From contig DXEM01000036.1 of assembly GCA_019114985.1 (NCBI GenBank), positions 1 to 52,491 of the forward strand: a stretch of DNA of 52,491 bases. The letters are read 5' to 3'. The notes below the pieces were generated by a model. The model worked only from the letters and a program-made list of their open reading frames with translations. It was not told the DNA's origin and made no database searches. Shown piece after piece: positions 33,946-44,900 of this stretch; the stretch's first letter is position 1; each line of letters opens with the position of its first letter. Source of the DNA: Candidatus Anaerostipes excrementavium (lineage in GTDB: Bacteria; Bacillota; Clostridia; Lachnospirales; Lachnospiraceae). Made by a program: the position numbers and the translations under genes.

Positions 33946-33985
33946 AAAAAGGAGATGGTGTAGGAATGAACATTGTCTCTTTTTT
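33946..33985 (+). terminator. Terminator after the CDF gene
   Basis: AAAAAGGAGAT (33946-33956) pairs with GTCTCTTTTTT (33975-33985) with two G-U pairs and an 18-base loop; a T-rich tail follows. Confidence 0.55.
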
Positions 33986-33995
33986 CTTTTTCTGC

Positions 33996-34026
33996 TTGAC
34001 AGTTCCCTTGCGTCACCCTTTATGAT
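33996..34026 (+). promoter_or_regulatory. MerR-type promoter with a 19-base spacer
   Basis: TTGACA (33996-34001) and TATGAT (34021-34026) are near-consensus but 19 bases apart. That overlong spacer is the hallmark of promoters untwisted by MerR proteins, and the gene directly downstream encodes one. CCCTTGCGTCACCCTT within the spacer would be the binding site. Confidence 0.8.
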
Positions 34027-34055
34027 AGACTAAAAGGAAGTCAGGAGGTATAGCG

Positions 34056-35243
34056 ATGACCAAAGACGGATATTATACATCCGGTGAATTTGCCAAAAAA
34101 GCGAATATAACGCTGCGGACGATCCGATACTATGATCGGCAGGGGATTTTAAAGCCAAGCAAAGTAGCCGAAAATGGATACCGTTTGTATACAGATGCTG
34201 ATTTTGCAAAGCTTCAAAAAATTTTGTCATTGAAATATCTAGGATTTTCTTTAGAAGAAATTATGACAATGACGATCAATGACAATGATCGGGATTATAT
34301 GAAAGAATCGATTCGCCTTCAGCTGAATCTCGTCCAGAAAAAGATGGAACATTTAAAGATGGTGGAGCAGTCTTTGAAGGATACGGCAAAGCGAATTGAG
34401 ACATCCAGCGAGATTGACTGGAATGAAGTCATGGAGCTTCTGCATGTGACCAATATGGAAAAAAGTCTGGTGGAGCAGTACAAGAATGCTTCCAATCTGG
34501 ATATCAGGATTGATCTGCATAAAAAATATTCTCAGAATCCTGTTTCCTGGTTTGACTGGATTTTCCGAAAATTACACCTTTCTGCGGGAGATGAGATCCT
34601 GGAAGTCGGCTGCGGGACAGGCGCCTTATGGAAAGGACATGAGGATCAGATACCGCATGGAGTACATATCACCCTTTCGGATCGGTCGGAAGGGATGGTA
34701 AAAGATGCGAGAAAGCTTCTTGGAGATGGAAAAGGAGTCTTTTCCTATGAGACATTTCCATGTGAGAAGATTCCTAAGGAAAAAGAAAAATACGATCTGG
34801 TCATTGCCAATCATGTGCTGTTCTATCTCAAAGATCGGCAGGAGGCTCTGCGAGAGATCAAAAGAGTTCTAAAGCCGGGAGGGATGTTTCTATGCAGCAC
34901 TTACGGCAGCCGCCATATGCAGGAAATTACTCGGATGGTGCAGGAATTTGATCAGAGGATTACATTATCGGCCAATCATCTTTACGAAGAATTTGGACTG
35001 GAAAATGGAAAGGAACAGCTGATGGATGTATTTTCTGATGTACAAAGAGAAGATTACGAAGATGAGCTTCTGGTGGATCAGCCGGAGCCTCTGATTTCCT
35101 ATATTTTATCTTGTCATGGGAATCAGCACGAGTATCTTGCCAGCAGATATTTGGAGTTTAAAGAATTTGTGCGCAGACGGGTGGAAGAAGAAGGCAGAAT
35201 GAAAATTACCAAAAACGCAGGAATCTTTTTGTGTCGAGGATAA
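34056..35243 (+). CDS. MerR-family regulator fused to a SAM-dependent methyltransferase
   Basis: 395 residues in two parts. The N-terminal MerR HTH (about 7-76) reads TSGEFAKKANITLRTIRYYDRQGILKPSKV and is followed by a coiled dimerisation helix (about 77-130). The C-terminal half (about 170-395) is a class I methyltransferase: ILEVGCGTGALW (SAM motif I, about 181-192), DLVIANHVLFYL and EIKRVLKPGGMFLCSTYG. No effector-binding GyrI-like domain is present, so SAM or the methyl acceptor may be the signal. AGGAGG is 7 bases before the ATG. The stop is only 13 bases from rfbD, so it appears to lead the rhamnose operon. Confidence 0.9.
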   Translation: MTKDGYYTSGEFAKKANITLRTIRYYDRQGILKPSKVAENGYRLYTDADFAKLQKILSLKYLGFSLEEIMTMTINDNDRDYMKESIRLQLNLVQKKMEHLKMVEQSLKDTAKRIETSSEIDWNEVMELLHVTNMEKSLVEQYKNASNLDIRIDLHKKYSQNPVSWFDWIFRKLHLSAGDEILEVGCGTGALWKGHEDQIPHGVHITLSDRSEGMVKDARKLLGDGKGVFSYETFPCEKIPKEKEKYDLVIANHVLFYLKDRQEALREIKRVLKPGGMFLCSTYGSRHMQEITRMVQEFDQRITLSANHLYEEFGLENGKEQLMDVFSDVQREDYEDELLVDQPEPLISYILSCHGNQHEYLASRYLEFKEFVRRRVEEEGRMKITKNAGIFLCRG

Positions 35244-35256
35244 AGAAGGAGGAACA

Positions 35257-36117
35257 ATGAAGGTTTTAGTGACAGGAGTCAAAGGACAGCTTGGCCACGA
35301 TGTGATGCAGGAGCTGAAAAAGCGCGAAATCGAAGCGATAGGCGTTGACATTGAGGAGATGGACATCACCGATGAACATCAGGTAAAGATTGTCATAGAA
35401 GAGGCAGCGCCGGATGCCGTAATCCATTGTGCAGCTTATACGGCTGTGGATGCCGCAGAAGATCATGAGGAGATTTGCCGAAAGATCAATGCCCAGGGAA
35501 CAGAAAATATAGCGAAGATCTGTGGAGACAGAGATATAAAAATGATGTATATCAGCACGGATTATGTATTTGACGGACAGGGGACAAGACCGTGGGAGCC
35601 GGACGATGAGAGAGATCCTCTGAATGTTTATGGGCAAACCAAGTATGAAGGGGAATTAGCAGTAGAGAAATTTGTCGAGAAGTTCTTTACGATCCGCATT
35701 GCCTGGGTGTTTGGAGTCAATGGAAAGAATTTTATTAAAACAATGCTGAATCTCGGGAAGACCCATGATCAGCTGACGGTTGTCAATGATCAGACCGGTT
35801 CGCCGACCTACACCTATGATTTGGCAAGACTTTTAGTGGATATGATACAGACCGATCGGTATGGAAGATATCATGCGACCAATGAAGGAATCTGTACCTG
35901 GTATGAGTTTGCCTGCGAGATTTTCCGACAGGCGAAAATGGATGTAAAAGTATCTCCGGTGACCAGTGCAGAATACCCGGCGAAGGCAAAACGGCCGGAA
36001 AACAGCCGGATGTCGAAAGAAAAATTGACAGAGAATGGTTTCGAGCTTCTGCCGCCGTGGCAGGATGCTCTGAGCAGGTATTTGCAAGAGATTGGATACG
36101 AAGGAGGAAATGTGTAA
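35257..36117 (+). CDS. rfbD: dTDP-4-dehydrorhamnose reductase
   Basis: Last step of dTDP-L-rhamnose synthesis (also called RmlD), 286 residues. Rossmann motif TGVKGQLGHDVMQEL at the N-terminus; catalytic Tyr and Lys in NVYGQTKYEGELAVEK; substrate-site ISTDYVFDGQG and the later NDQTGSPTYTYDLA. AAGGAGG precedes the ATG. Its stop TAA shares a base with the rfbC ATG (TAATG). Gene order here is rfbD-rfbC-rfbA-rfbB. Confidence 0.95.
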   Translation: MKVLVTGVKGQLGHDVMQELKKREIEAIGVDIEEMDITDEHQVKIVIEEAAPDAVIHCAAYTAVDAAEDHEEICRKINAQGTENIAKICGDRDIKMMYISTDYVFDGQGTRPWEPDDERDPLNVYGQTKYEGELAVEKFVEKFFTIRIAWVFGVNGKNFIKTMLNLGKTHDQLTVVNDQTGSPTYTYDLARLLVDMIQTDRYGRYHATNEGICTWYEFACEIFRQAKMDVKVSPVTSAEYPAKAKRPENSRMSKEKLTENGFELLPPWQDALSRYLQEIGYEGGNV

Positions 36118-36671
36118 TGGGAAAAATCAAAGTAACGCCATGTGAGATCGAGGGACTCTATGTAATTGAGCCAACGGTATTCAAAGACGAAAGAGGTTAT
36201 TTTGTAGAGACTTATAATCAAAACGATATGAAAGAAGCAGGGCTTGATATGGTCTTTGTACAGGACAATCAGTCCATGTCTGTGAGAGGAGTGCTGCGGG
36301 GACTCCATTTCCAGAAGCAGTATCCACAGGGAAAATTGGTTCGTGTTGTGAGGGGAAAAGTTTTTGATGTGGCAGTGGATTTAAGGAAGGATTCCAAGAC
36401 CTATGGAAAATGGTTTGGCGTAGAATTGTCTGCTGAGAACATGAAACAGTTCTATATTCCGGAAGGCTTTGCCCACGGATTTTTAGTTCTTTCCGATGTA
36501 GCAGAATTTTGTTATAAGTGTACCGACTTCTATCATCCGGGTGATGAGGGAGGCCTGCTGTGGAACGATGAAGAAATCGGAGTTGAATGGCCGCTGGAAG
36601 AAGGCGTAGATTTGATTATTTCAGAAAAAGATCAAAAGTGGAAAGGTCTTAGTGAGACATTTCATTTTTAA
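36117..36671 (+). CDS. rfbC: dTDP-4-dehydrorhamnose 3,5-epimerase
   Basis: RmlC cupin enzyme of 184 residues. Catalytic His and Arg in SVRGVLRGLHFQ and the catalytic Asp/His region DVAVDLRKDSKTYGKW; EGFAHGFLVLSDVAEFCYKCT is the family signature. An in-frame ATG at 36057 lies inside rfbD; GGAGG 9 bases before the ATG at 36117, and the normal length, decide for 36117. Confidence 0.95.
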   Translation: MGKIKVTPCEIEGLYVIEPTVFKDERGYFVETYNQNDMKEAGLDMVFVQDNQSMSVRGVLRGLHFQKQYPQGKLVRVVRGKVFDVAVDLRKDSKTYGKWFGVELSAENMKQFYIPEGFAHGFLVLSDVAEFCYKCTDFYHPGDEGGLLWNDEEIGVEWPLEEGVDLIISEKDQKWKGLSETFHF

Positions 36672-36708
36672 ACGATGTCCGCCAAAGAGAAAGGAATGGT
36701 GATATCCA

Positions 36709-37590
36709 ATGAAAGGAATTATACTTGCGGGAGGGTCCGGAACAAGACTTTATCCGCTGACAATGGTAACTTCAAAACAATTGCTTCCGATTTACGACAA
36801 ACCGATGATCTATTATCCGATGTCTGTTCTTATGAATGCGGGAATTCGGGATATTTTGATCATTTCTACAAAGGAAGATACACCTAGGTTCCAGGAACTG
36901 TTAAAAGACGGAAGCCAATTTGGAATTCATCTGTCTTACGCAGTACAGCCGTCACCGGATGGATTGGCACAGGCATTTATCATCGGCGAAGAGTTTATCG
37001 GAGATGACAGTGTGGCAATGGTACTGGGAGATAACATTTTCCATGGCCATGGGCTGACAAAACGACTTCTGAGAGCTGCCAACAAGAAACAAGGAGCTAC
37101 GGTGTTCGGATATTATGTAGATGATCCGGAGCGATTTGGAATCGTAGAATTTGATGAGAGCGGAAAAGCGATCTCCATCGAAGAGAAACCAGAACATCCA
37201 AAATCCAATTATTGCGTAACAGGCCTTTATTTCTATGATAATCGGGTCGTAGAATATGCGAAACAATTAAAACCGTCAGCCAGAGGTGAGTTGGAAATCA
37301 CAGATTTAAATAAGATTTATCTTGAAAATGGAGAGCTGGAAGTGGAACTTTTGGGACAAGGATTTACCTGGCTGGATACCGGAACCCATGAGTCTCTGGT
37401 AGAGGCGACCAATTTTGTAAAAACCGTTGAGACCCACCAGCATCGGAAGATTGCATGTCCGGAAGAGATTGCATATTTAAATCATTGGATTACCAAGGAT
37501 CAGATGCTGGAAGATATTGAACCGCTGAAAAAGAATCAATATGGACAATATCTGATGGATGTTATGGCAGGAAAATTTTTGGATAAGTAA
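36709..37590 (+). CDS. rfbA: Glucose-1-phosphate thymidylyltransferase
   Basis: RmlA, first enzyme of dTDP-rhamnose synthesis; joins glucose 1-phosphate and dTTP. 293 residues, full length. Nucleotide-binding [15 protein letters not shown]-type N-terminus, [15 protein letters not shown], metal Asp in [22 protein letters not shown] and [11 protein letters not shown]. Allosteric control by dTDP-rhamnose is known for the family. 37 bases after rfbC with no hairpin. Confidence 0.96.
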   Translation: MKGIILAGGSGTRLYPLTMVTSKQLLPIYDKPMIYYPMSVLMNAGIRDILIISTKEDTPRFQELLKDGSQFGIHLSYAVQPSPDGLAQAFIIGEEFIGDDSVAMVLGDNIFHGHGLTKRLLRAANKKQGATVFGYYVDDPERFGIVEFDESGKAISIEEKPEHPKSNYCVTGLYFYDNRVVEYAKQLKPSARGELEITDLNKIYLENGELEVELLGQGFTWLDTGTHESLVEATNFVKTVETHQHRKIACPEEIAYLNHWITKDQMLEDIEPLKKNQYGQYLMDVMAGKFLDK

Positions 37591-37604
37591 GGAGAACATA
37601 GAAC

Positions 37605-38627
37605 ATGAAAATATTAGTTACCGGAGGAGCCGGATTTATCGGAGGCAACTTCGTACATCATATGGTAAATAAATATCCGGAGGATGAGATTGTAAATCTG
37701 GACTTGTTAACCTATGCAGGAAACTTAGAAACACTGAAACCGGTGGAAGATCGTCCGAATTACCGTTTTGTAAAAGGAGATATTGCTGATCGACCATTTA
37801 TTATGGATCTCTTTGAAAAAGAAAAATTTGATGTGGTCGTGAATTTTGCCGCAGAAAGCCATGTGGACCGATCCATCGAAGATCCTTCTATTTTCGTGCG
37901 GACCAATGTGGAAGGAACCGTGGTTTTGCTGGATGCTGCCAGAACCTATGGAGTCAAAAGATACCATCAGGTATCTACCGATGAGGTATATGGAGATCTG
38001 CCATTAGACCGCCCGGATCTTTTCTTTACCGAGGAGACTCCGCTTCATACATCCAGTCCTTACAGCAGTTCCAAAGCAAGTGCAGATTTATTTGTCCTTG
38101 CTTATTACCGGACCTTTGGACTTCCTGTTACCATATCCAGATGCTCCAACAACTATGGACCGTATCATTTCCCGGAAAAGCTGATTCCATTGATGATCAG
38201 CCGGGCATTGGCAGATGAAGAACTTCCGGTTTACGGAAAAGGAGAAAATGTCAGAGACTGGCTCCATGTATCAGATCACTGTGAAGCCATTGATCTGATC
38301 TTACACAAAGGAAAACCAGGAGAAGTTTACAACGTAGGGGGACACAATGAGCGAACCAATCTGGAAGTTGTAAAGACGATTTTAAAGGCGCTTGATAAGC
38401 CGGAAAGTCTGATTAAATTTGTAACGGATCGTCCGGGCCATGATATGCGCTATGCCATCGATCCGACAAAGCTGGAGACAGAGCTTGGTTGGGAGCCGAA
38501 ATATAATTTTGACACGGGAATTGCTCAGACAATTGAATGGTATCTGGAAAACAAAGAATGGTGGCAGAACATCTTATCCGGAGAATATGCAAATTATTTT
38601 GAAAAGATGTACGGCAGCCGGTTATAG
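37605..38627 (+). CDS. rfbB: dTDP-glucose 4,6-dehydratase
   Basis: RmlB, 340 residues. NAD motif TGGAGFIGGNFVHHM, NFAAESHVDRSI, catalytic TDEVYGDL and Tyr/Lys in SPYSSSKASADLF, then RCSNNYGPYHFPEKLIP. AAGGAG is 11 bases before the ATG. Completes the four-gene set for dTDP-L-rhamnose, which is used in wall polysaccharides (glucorhamnan-like) in related gut bacteria. A strong terminator follows. Confidence 0.96.
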   Translation: MKILVTGGAGFIGGNFVHHMVNKYPEDEIVNLDLLTYAGNLETLKPVEDRPNYRFVKGDIADRPFIMDLFEKEKFDVVVNFAAESHVDRSIEDPSIFVRTNVEGTVVLLDAARTYGVKRYHQVSTDEVYGDLPLDRPDLFFTEETPLHTSSPYSSSKASADLFVLAYYRTFGLPVTISRCSNNYGPYHFPEKLIPLMISRALADEELPVYGKGENVRDWLHVSDHCEAIDLILHKGKPGEVYNVGGHNERTNLEVVKTILKALDKPESLIKFVTDRPGHDMRYAIDPTKLETELGWEPKYNFDTGIAQTIEWYLENKEWWQNILSGEYANYFEKMYGSRL

Positions 38628-38642
38628 GGATAAATAAAAGAG

Positions 38643-38699
38643 GATTGTAAATCTGCATTGACTATTTGAGAAGTCATAAGAGGTTTACAATCTTTTTTT
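38643..38699 (+). terminator. Rho-independent terminator of the rhamnose operon
   Basis: GATTGTAAATC (38643-38653) pairs with GGTTTACAATC (38682-38692) with one G-U pair, large loop, followed by TTTTTTT. Confidence 0.8.
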
Positions 38700-38921
38700 G
38701 TGCATGATAGATAAATATGGAGAAAACATTTATATATTTTTCACAAAGTTAAAAAGGTTTCCAATAAAGTGTACCTTTCCTCTATGATCTTAGTTATAAA
38801 AGTGTAGGGATATTTCAGAAAAAGATGAATCATCCATATGTTGCAGCAGGAAAGGAGGGCAGTGAAAGAACACAAGGAAACAAACGGTAAGGAAAAACCA
38901 GGATAAGGAAAGGGGAAACAC
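38700..38921 (+). other. Leader region upstream of the RHS protein gene
   Basis: 222 bases without a gene. A plausible -10 (TATAAA near 38796) has no convincing -35. A 21-codon open frame from an ATG near 38825 has no good ribosome site and I do not call it. AAGGAAAGGGG lies before the RHS ATG. I see no riboswitch or tRNA here. Confidence 0.4.
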
Positions 38922-41900
38922 ATGAAAAAACAAATCAAGAGAGGATTGTGCAGCTTTTTGGCTTTTGTGCTGATGTTCACATCCATACAATGGGCAGAAA
39001 TCGGAACAGCGATCCGCAGAATCTATGGTGCACAGGAAACGCAGGAAAATAAAAAAGAGGTCATGGAAGCAGAGAATACGAAAAACTCTACAACCTTTCA
39101 GCTGGCAGGAGGGAAAAAACAAACCGTCTTTTATGGACAGGATGTCCGGTTTGAAGATGAAGATGGAAAATTAAAAGACTATGATCCGAGTCTTGTGAAA
39201 GTAAATGGAGGAAAAAGCGAGAGCGGGAAGGATTTAAAGGAATATCAATATACCAACAAAGAAGGAGACAAAAAACACTATCTGCCGAAAGACTTAACGA
39301 CAGAAACGCCGGTCTTGATGGAGAATGGCGACTATGTCATTTCCTTCGCACCAATCTATGGAGCAGCCGAAGAAGAGACAGACGCAGGGAAAAAGGGCGC
39401 AGCAAAAGATACCGATTCCAATCAAGTGTCTGCGGCAGCTGCGAAGGCTGCGGCAGAAGAGAATGCCTTTGCCAATATCCAAAAACTGCATCGGGGAGCG
39501 GTTGAGAAAGAGGAAGTCTTAAATGCTGAGAACGAAGAGGAAGAACTGCCAGTCAAGGTTTCTTATGAATCCGAGGATCAGGAGTATGCCTTCGTTTATC
39601 AGTCCTTAGATACTGGAGTGAAAGAAAGCATTACACTCTATGAAGCTCCAAAAGAGAATAAGCTGCAGTTTCGGTTTTATGCCAAAGGCATGAAAGCGAA
39701 GAAAAATGTGTTAGACGGCGGAATCACCTTCTTAGACAAAGAGACCGAAGAGATCGCAGCATCTTTGGAAGCTCCAAATATGAACGACGCCTCCGGAAAC
39801 GCTTACAGTGAAGCTGTCTCTTATGAGATCGAACCAATGGAAGGAGAAGAAGATACCTATCTGCTGACCTTGGTATTGGATGAGAACTATCTGAAGGATT
39901 CCGATCGGAAATATCCAGTGACCATTGATCCTACGGTCACATGGAAAGGATCCACGGATTTTTGGGATGTATATGTGATCAATGGAACTTATAAGAATAC
40001 GAATTTTTATGATTCCGGTGTTACGGTCATGATGGCCGGAAAAGCAAAACAGGGGATTTGCCGTACCTATTTGAGATTTAAAGATTTTACGGCAAAGATC
40101 AAAGGAAAGTATGTGGATTCCGCAGCGCTGACTATATACGAAGTCGATGGTAGCCAAAGCGGACAGGTGATTGAGTCCAGACAAGTAACGGCCAACTGGA
40201 CAAGACCGGGACTTACCTGGAGCAATCGTCCGGGATATTCCACCAAGTATGGAACCGCCACAACGACCGGAACCGCACATAAGGCAAGAACCATCGATTT
40301 GACTGGTCATGCCAGAAGCGTAGCTTCCGGAGTAATCTCATCTTATGGAATTCTGCTGAAAAATGCGGATGAGACAAAGAGCTTTGGAAAATTTTATTCA
40401 TCCAGATACTCCAATGCCTCTTATCGGCCCAAGCTGGTGATTACATACTATGATGGACCAACCGTACCAAGCACGGTAACGGCATCGCCTCAATACATCA
40501 AAAAAGATGGAAAAACCACGATCGCATGGAGCGGTATTACCTCCAAATCCTTAAAGCAGGTACAGTACCGTGTAGCCGCCATGAACAGCGATAAGACAGC
40601 GGAGACGAAAGTCGTGAAAGACTACACATCCACAGGGAAGAACACCGCAGGAGGAAACTATACACTGGATGCAAAGACCCTGGGACTTTCGGATGGGATT
40701 TATCGCGTCAGCATCCGAGGATTAGATAACGGAGGCATATGCGGAACACGGAAAAGCGTGTATCTGTATGTGGACAGTGTGGCTCCGAAAATTGCGAGTG
40801 CTTCCATTGATGCAGGAGATGGAAAAGGAACCACCGAAGACGATCCATCCTCGAACATGACGCCGACCTTAAAATGGAACGTATCCGACGCTTATCTGTC
40901 CAAGGTGGAGTATCAGGTAGGGAATGGAGAGATCATCAAAGCAGGAACAAGTGCCAGCGGTTCGATCAAGCTGAACGCTTCCAACTTTACAGAAAGCGGC
41001 GCTTATGAGATCAAGCTGATCGTGACGGATCGTTCCGGCAGCCAAACAGAAAAGACGCTGACGTATTACTTGACTGATCAGGCGAAGGCAGCCGAATATC
41101 AGCCCAAAGATGCTTCGGTTCGGAAATCTTACGGAAAGGCAGTGATCTCCTGGAAAAAGGAAGAAGCACTGCCCGGAAGTATCTATTATGAGGTACACCG
41201 AAGTACGAAGGAAGATTTCCAGCCATCGGATGAGACGTTGGTACAGAGTGCTTTAAAGAATCCATGGTGTGCCGATACGCTGACCGGAAGCGGAAAAGAG
41301 TATTATTATCAAGTGCGGGCAGTGAAGCTTGCCAAAAGCGGAAAAGTGCAGGAAGCCAGTCCGACAGTTGCTGCAGGCAAGATCCGTCAGGACGCAAAAA
41401 GCGAGTATCAGCAGTTTTTAGGGAGCAAGGATTATCGGGATACCGCAGAGATTTCCACCCCGGTCGGCACAGGAACGATAGACAAAGCCAGTGGAAATCT
41501 CATGTATATGGCAGATGATTTTGATATTTCTGTCGGAGCCATGGGATTACCCCTTACAAGAACTTACAACAGCCAGAGTGATAAAACGGGAATGCTTGGG
41601 AACGGATGGTATGACACCTTCCATAAGCATCTGTATCAGGTGGGAAATGATATCGTTTTTCAGGACAGCGACGGAACCTATCTGACCTTCCAAAAAGACG
41701 GAAATCATTATGTTTCCAAGGAAAGTAAGGATTATACATTGGAATTGGAAAATGTAAAAAACGGAGGATTTGAAGAGCAATCCCCAAATGAAGGAAGCGA
41801 AAGCATTTTGGCAAGGTCCGGGGAAGCCAGCGAGGATTATCGGCCGAGCCACAATGTCACCGTTTCTTCCGGCGGGGAGACACAGACCTTGAAAGAAACG

Positions 41901-44900
41901 GTACAAAAGACCATTCTTTCTTCCTGTACCCTGACCGATAAGGATCAAAATGTGTATCGCTTTGATGCCAATGGATTTCTGACAGCCCAGGAGGATGCCA
42001 ATGGAAACTATATCCTATATGAGTATGATGATCAGGGAAGACTCTCAACCGTCACCACCAATAAGAATCAGACCCTAACGATGGAATATGGTGCTTCCAA
42101 TCTGCTGCAAAGAATCGATTTGCCAGACGGTACCAAGATAGCGTATACTTATGATGAAAGCGGAAACTTGAAAGAAGCAAAACGGCAATCTGCCGATCAG
42201 GGACAGTCCGTATCTTATCCATATGGATATGACCGGGAAGGGTGGCTCACACAGATTGACGATGCCAAAGGAAACCGTTATACCATCGCTTATGAAGATA
42301 AGAAAGCGGTGAAACTAACAAAACCAAACGGGGAATATCAAAAGCTTGTTTATGGAGACGGAACCACCACAGGAACCTCCCATCAGGCAGACGGCACCCA
42401 GATCGCAAAAGATTCCATGACCTATGAAACGGCCACAGGAAAGATGTTGTCATCCACCAATCCTGCGGGGATGCGAACGACCTATCAGTATGGCAATACG
42501 GCCAATCCTCTCCTGCAGACCGGAACCGAGACGACGGTCTCTTATCAGACCATGACCGGAAGCGGAGCATCACGGAGCGTAAACTTCCAAACGGACGTCA
42601 AAGTGACCACATCGACCACCTATGATGCCAACGAAAATGTGACAAAGGAAGTGGATGAGACAGGGCAGACGACCACCACAACGTATGGAACTGGAGAACA
42701 GGAAAACCTTCCGCAGAAGGAAGTCACCAAAAACAGCGATGGGGACTCTGTTTCTGATATCACGTACACCTATGATGAAAATGGGAATCCTCTGACCGAA
42801 AAAGATACGGTGGCAAAAACGGAGAGCCGCTATGCTTATGATGAAGAGGACAACTGGGAAATGACCGACGAGTGGACGTATGAGGAAGGGGAAGAGATCT
42901 CCCATGAAGAGATTTCCACAGAGGAAGCCGATCATGAAGTGGAAGAATCTTCTACGACCAAGCAAGGAGATGTGACGGAGGCCTCCACTGCGAAATATGA
43001 CGCCATGGGACGGGAAACCGAGAACACCGATGAGAATACCGGCGAAGTCACAAAGACGACCTATGACTTTCTGGGACGTGCGGTGAAGATCGAAAAAGAG
43101 CTGGACGGAAAGACCCAGACCGAAACCAAAGCCTATGATGCCAACGGCACTGTGACATCAGAGACCGGAAGTACGGGTGTAACAACAGCCTATGCGTATG
43201 ATTCCCTAAACCGTGTCACCAAAGCCACGGAATCTGCCGATGGAATCCAAACGGTGACCGAGACATCGTATGGTTATGAAGACGCACAGATTCACACCTT
43301 GACTGGGACAAAAACGCAGGAAAATCTTTTCGTGGAGACGGTAAAAACCAATGGAAAAACGACGTCCAAAAGCTGGACGGACGCTTCCGGAAATACGGTC
43401 CGCAGCCAAAGCAATGGAATTTATACCGATCATGTCTTTACCGATGACGGAAAAGAGATTGCCTCCATCGTTCTTGGAACCAATCCGTCAGGAGACGGAA
43501 AGATCACCTTAAATCTCTATGATAAACAGGGACAGCAGACCCATACGATCCAAAATCCAAGCATCGAGGGAGATGCTATCGGCACGGATGCTTCCTCCAT
43601 TGTGACCGAAACGCAGTACGATGCCAATGGAAATGAAGTCTCTGTTACCGATGGAAATGGGAATAAAACCACCTATGCCTATGACGATCAGAACCGCCTG
43701 ACCGAAATCGGACAGGGCAGCGTCAAGCATCGGATCGCTTACGAGATGGGAGAAGATGGAACAACGACCACTAGTCTTACGGATGCCAATGGGCATGTGA
43801 ACAAGGAGATGACCAACGCGGCGGGACTTACGGAGCGTACGGAAGATCTGGGCGACGGAGAGGAAAAGATCGCGACCTCTTATACCTACGACGAAAAAGG
43901 AAATAAGACAAAAGAAACTTATGGAAACGGAGCCTATCAGACGTTTCATTATGATAAAAAGAATCGTCTGATCAAGACCGAGTCTTATGAAGCACCGGAA
44001 CCGGCAGAAAGTGCGGGAAGCCGGACGCTGATGACAAAATACAGTTATGATCTCCATGACCAGGTCATCGAGATGGTGGATTATAAAATCTCCGGAAATA
44101 CCGAGACGGCGTATCGATATACCGAATATACTTATGACAGCAGAGGACGGACAACAGGTTATGCCCAGATCGATCAGAGCAGACAGCCAACCCAAGAGGA
44201 CATTCGGGCCCATCAGATCACGTATACCTATAACGCCGATGGAAACCTGGAAGCCGTATCCTATCCGACGAAGAAAAACGGAATCGCAGGGCTTCGTTAT
44301 GTCTATAACGCCAATGGGCAGCTGACGGAAATTAAAGGGCAGACAGAATCTGAGCCAAAAACCATCCGTACCTATACCTATGATGCTTACGGTAAGATCA
44401 AACAGATCAAAGACATCCGGAATCTCTCATCCGACGGCAGCCAAGCGGTTCAAAAAGACTATACTTATGATGAATTTGACCGGGTGATCAAGATCAGTGC
44501 TAAGGATCTGGGAACCGGCAAAGAAATGGAGTCTTATACATACACCTATGATAAGAACTCTCATATCACAAAGAAAACACAGATCAACCGTTACCCGGAG
44601 AAGAAGGAAGTCAACGAGACAAAAGCATATACCTATGATACGCTTGGACGATTGACCAAGACAGTGACCAGGGACCATACGAACGAAGATCAGAAGAAAA
44701 CGGTCACTTATACCTATGATCCTGCAGGAAATCGTCTGTCAGAGGATGACGGAACCGAAAAGACGACCTATACCTACAATGGATTGGATCAGATCAAAAC
44801 GGCGACCGTAGAAAAGGGACAATCGGTTGATTCTGTCCGTCAGTACAGCTATGACCGCAGCGGAAATGAGACGGAAGTAAAAGACAGCAAGACCGGTGAA

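Noticed and set aside
38825-38890. 21-codon upstream frame in the RHS leader
   Set aside because: No convincing ribosome site and no recognisable peptide.
43509-44213. Long minus-strand frame of 234 codons within the RHS gene
   Set aside because: Antisense to YD repeats, whose regular codon pattern leaves the opposite frame open; its hydrophobic text mirrors the repeat.
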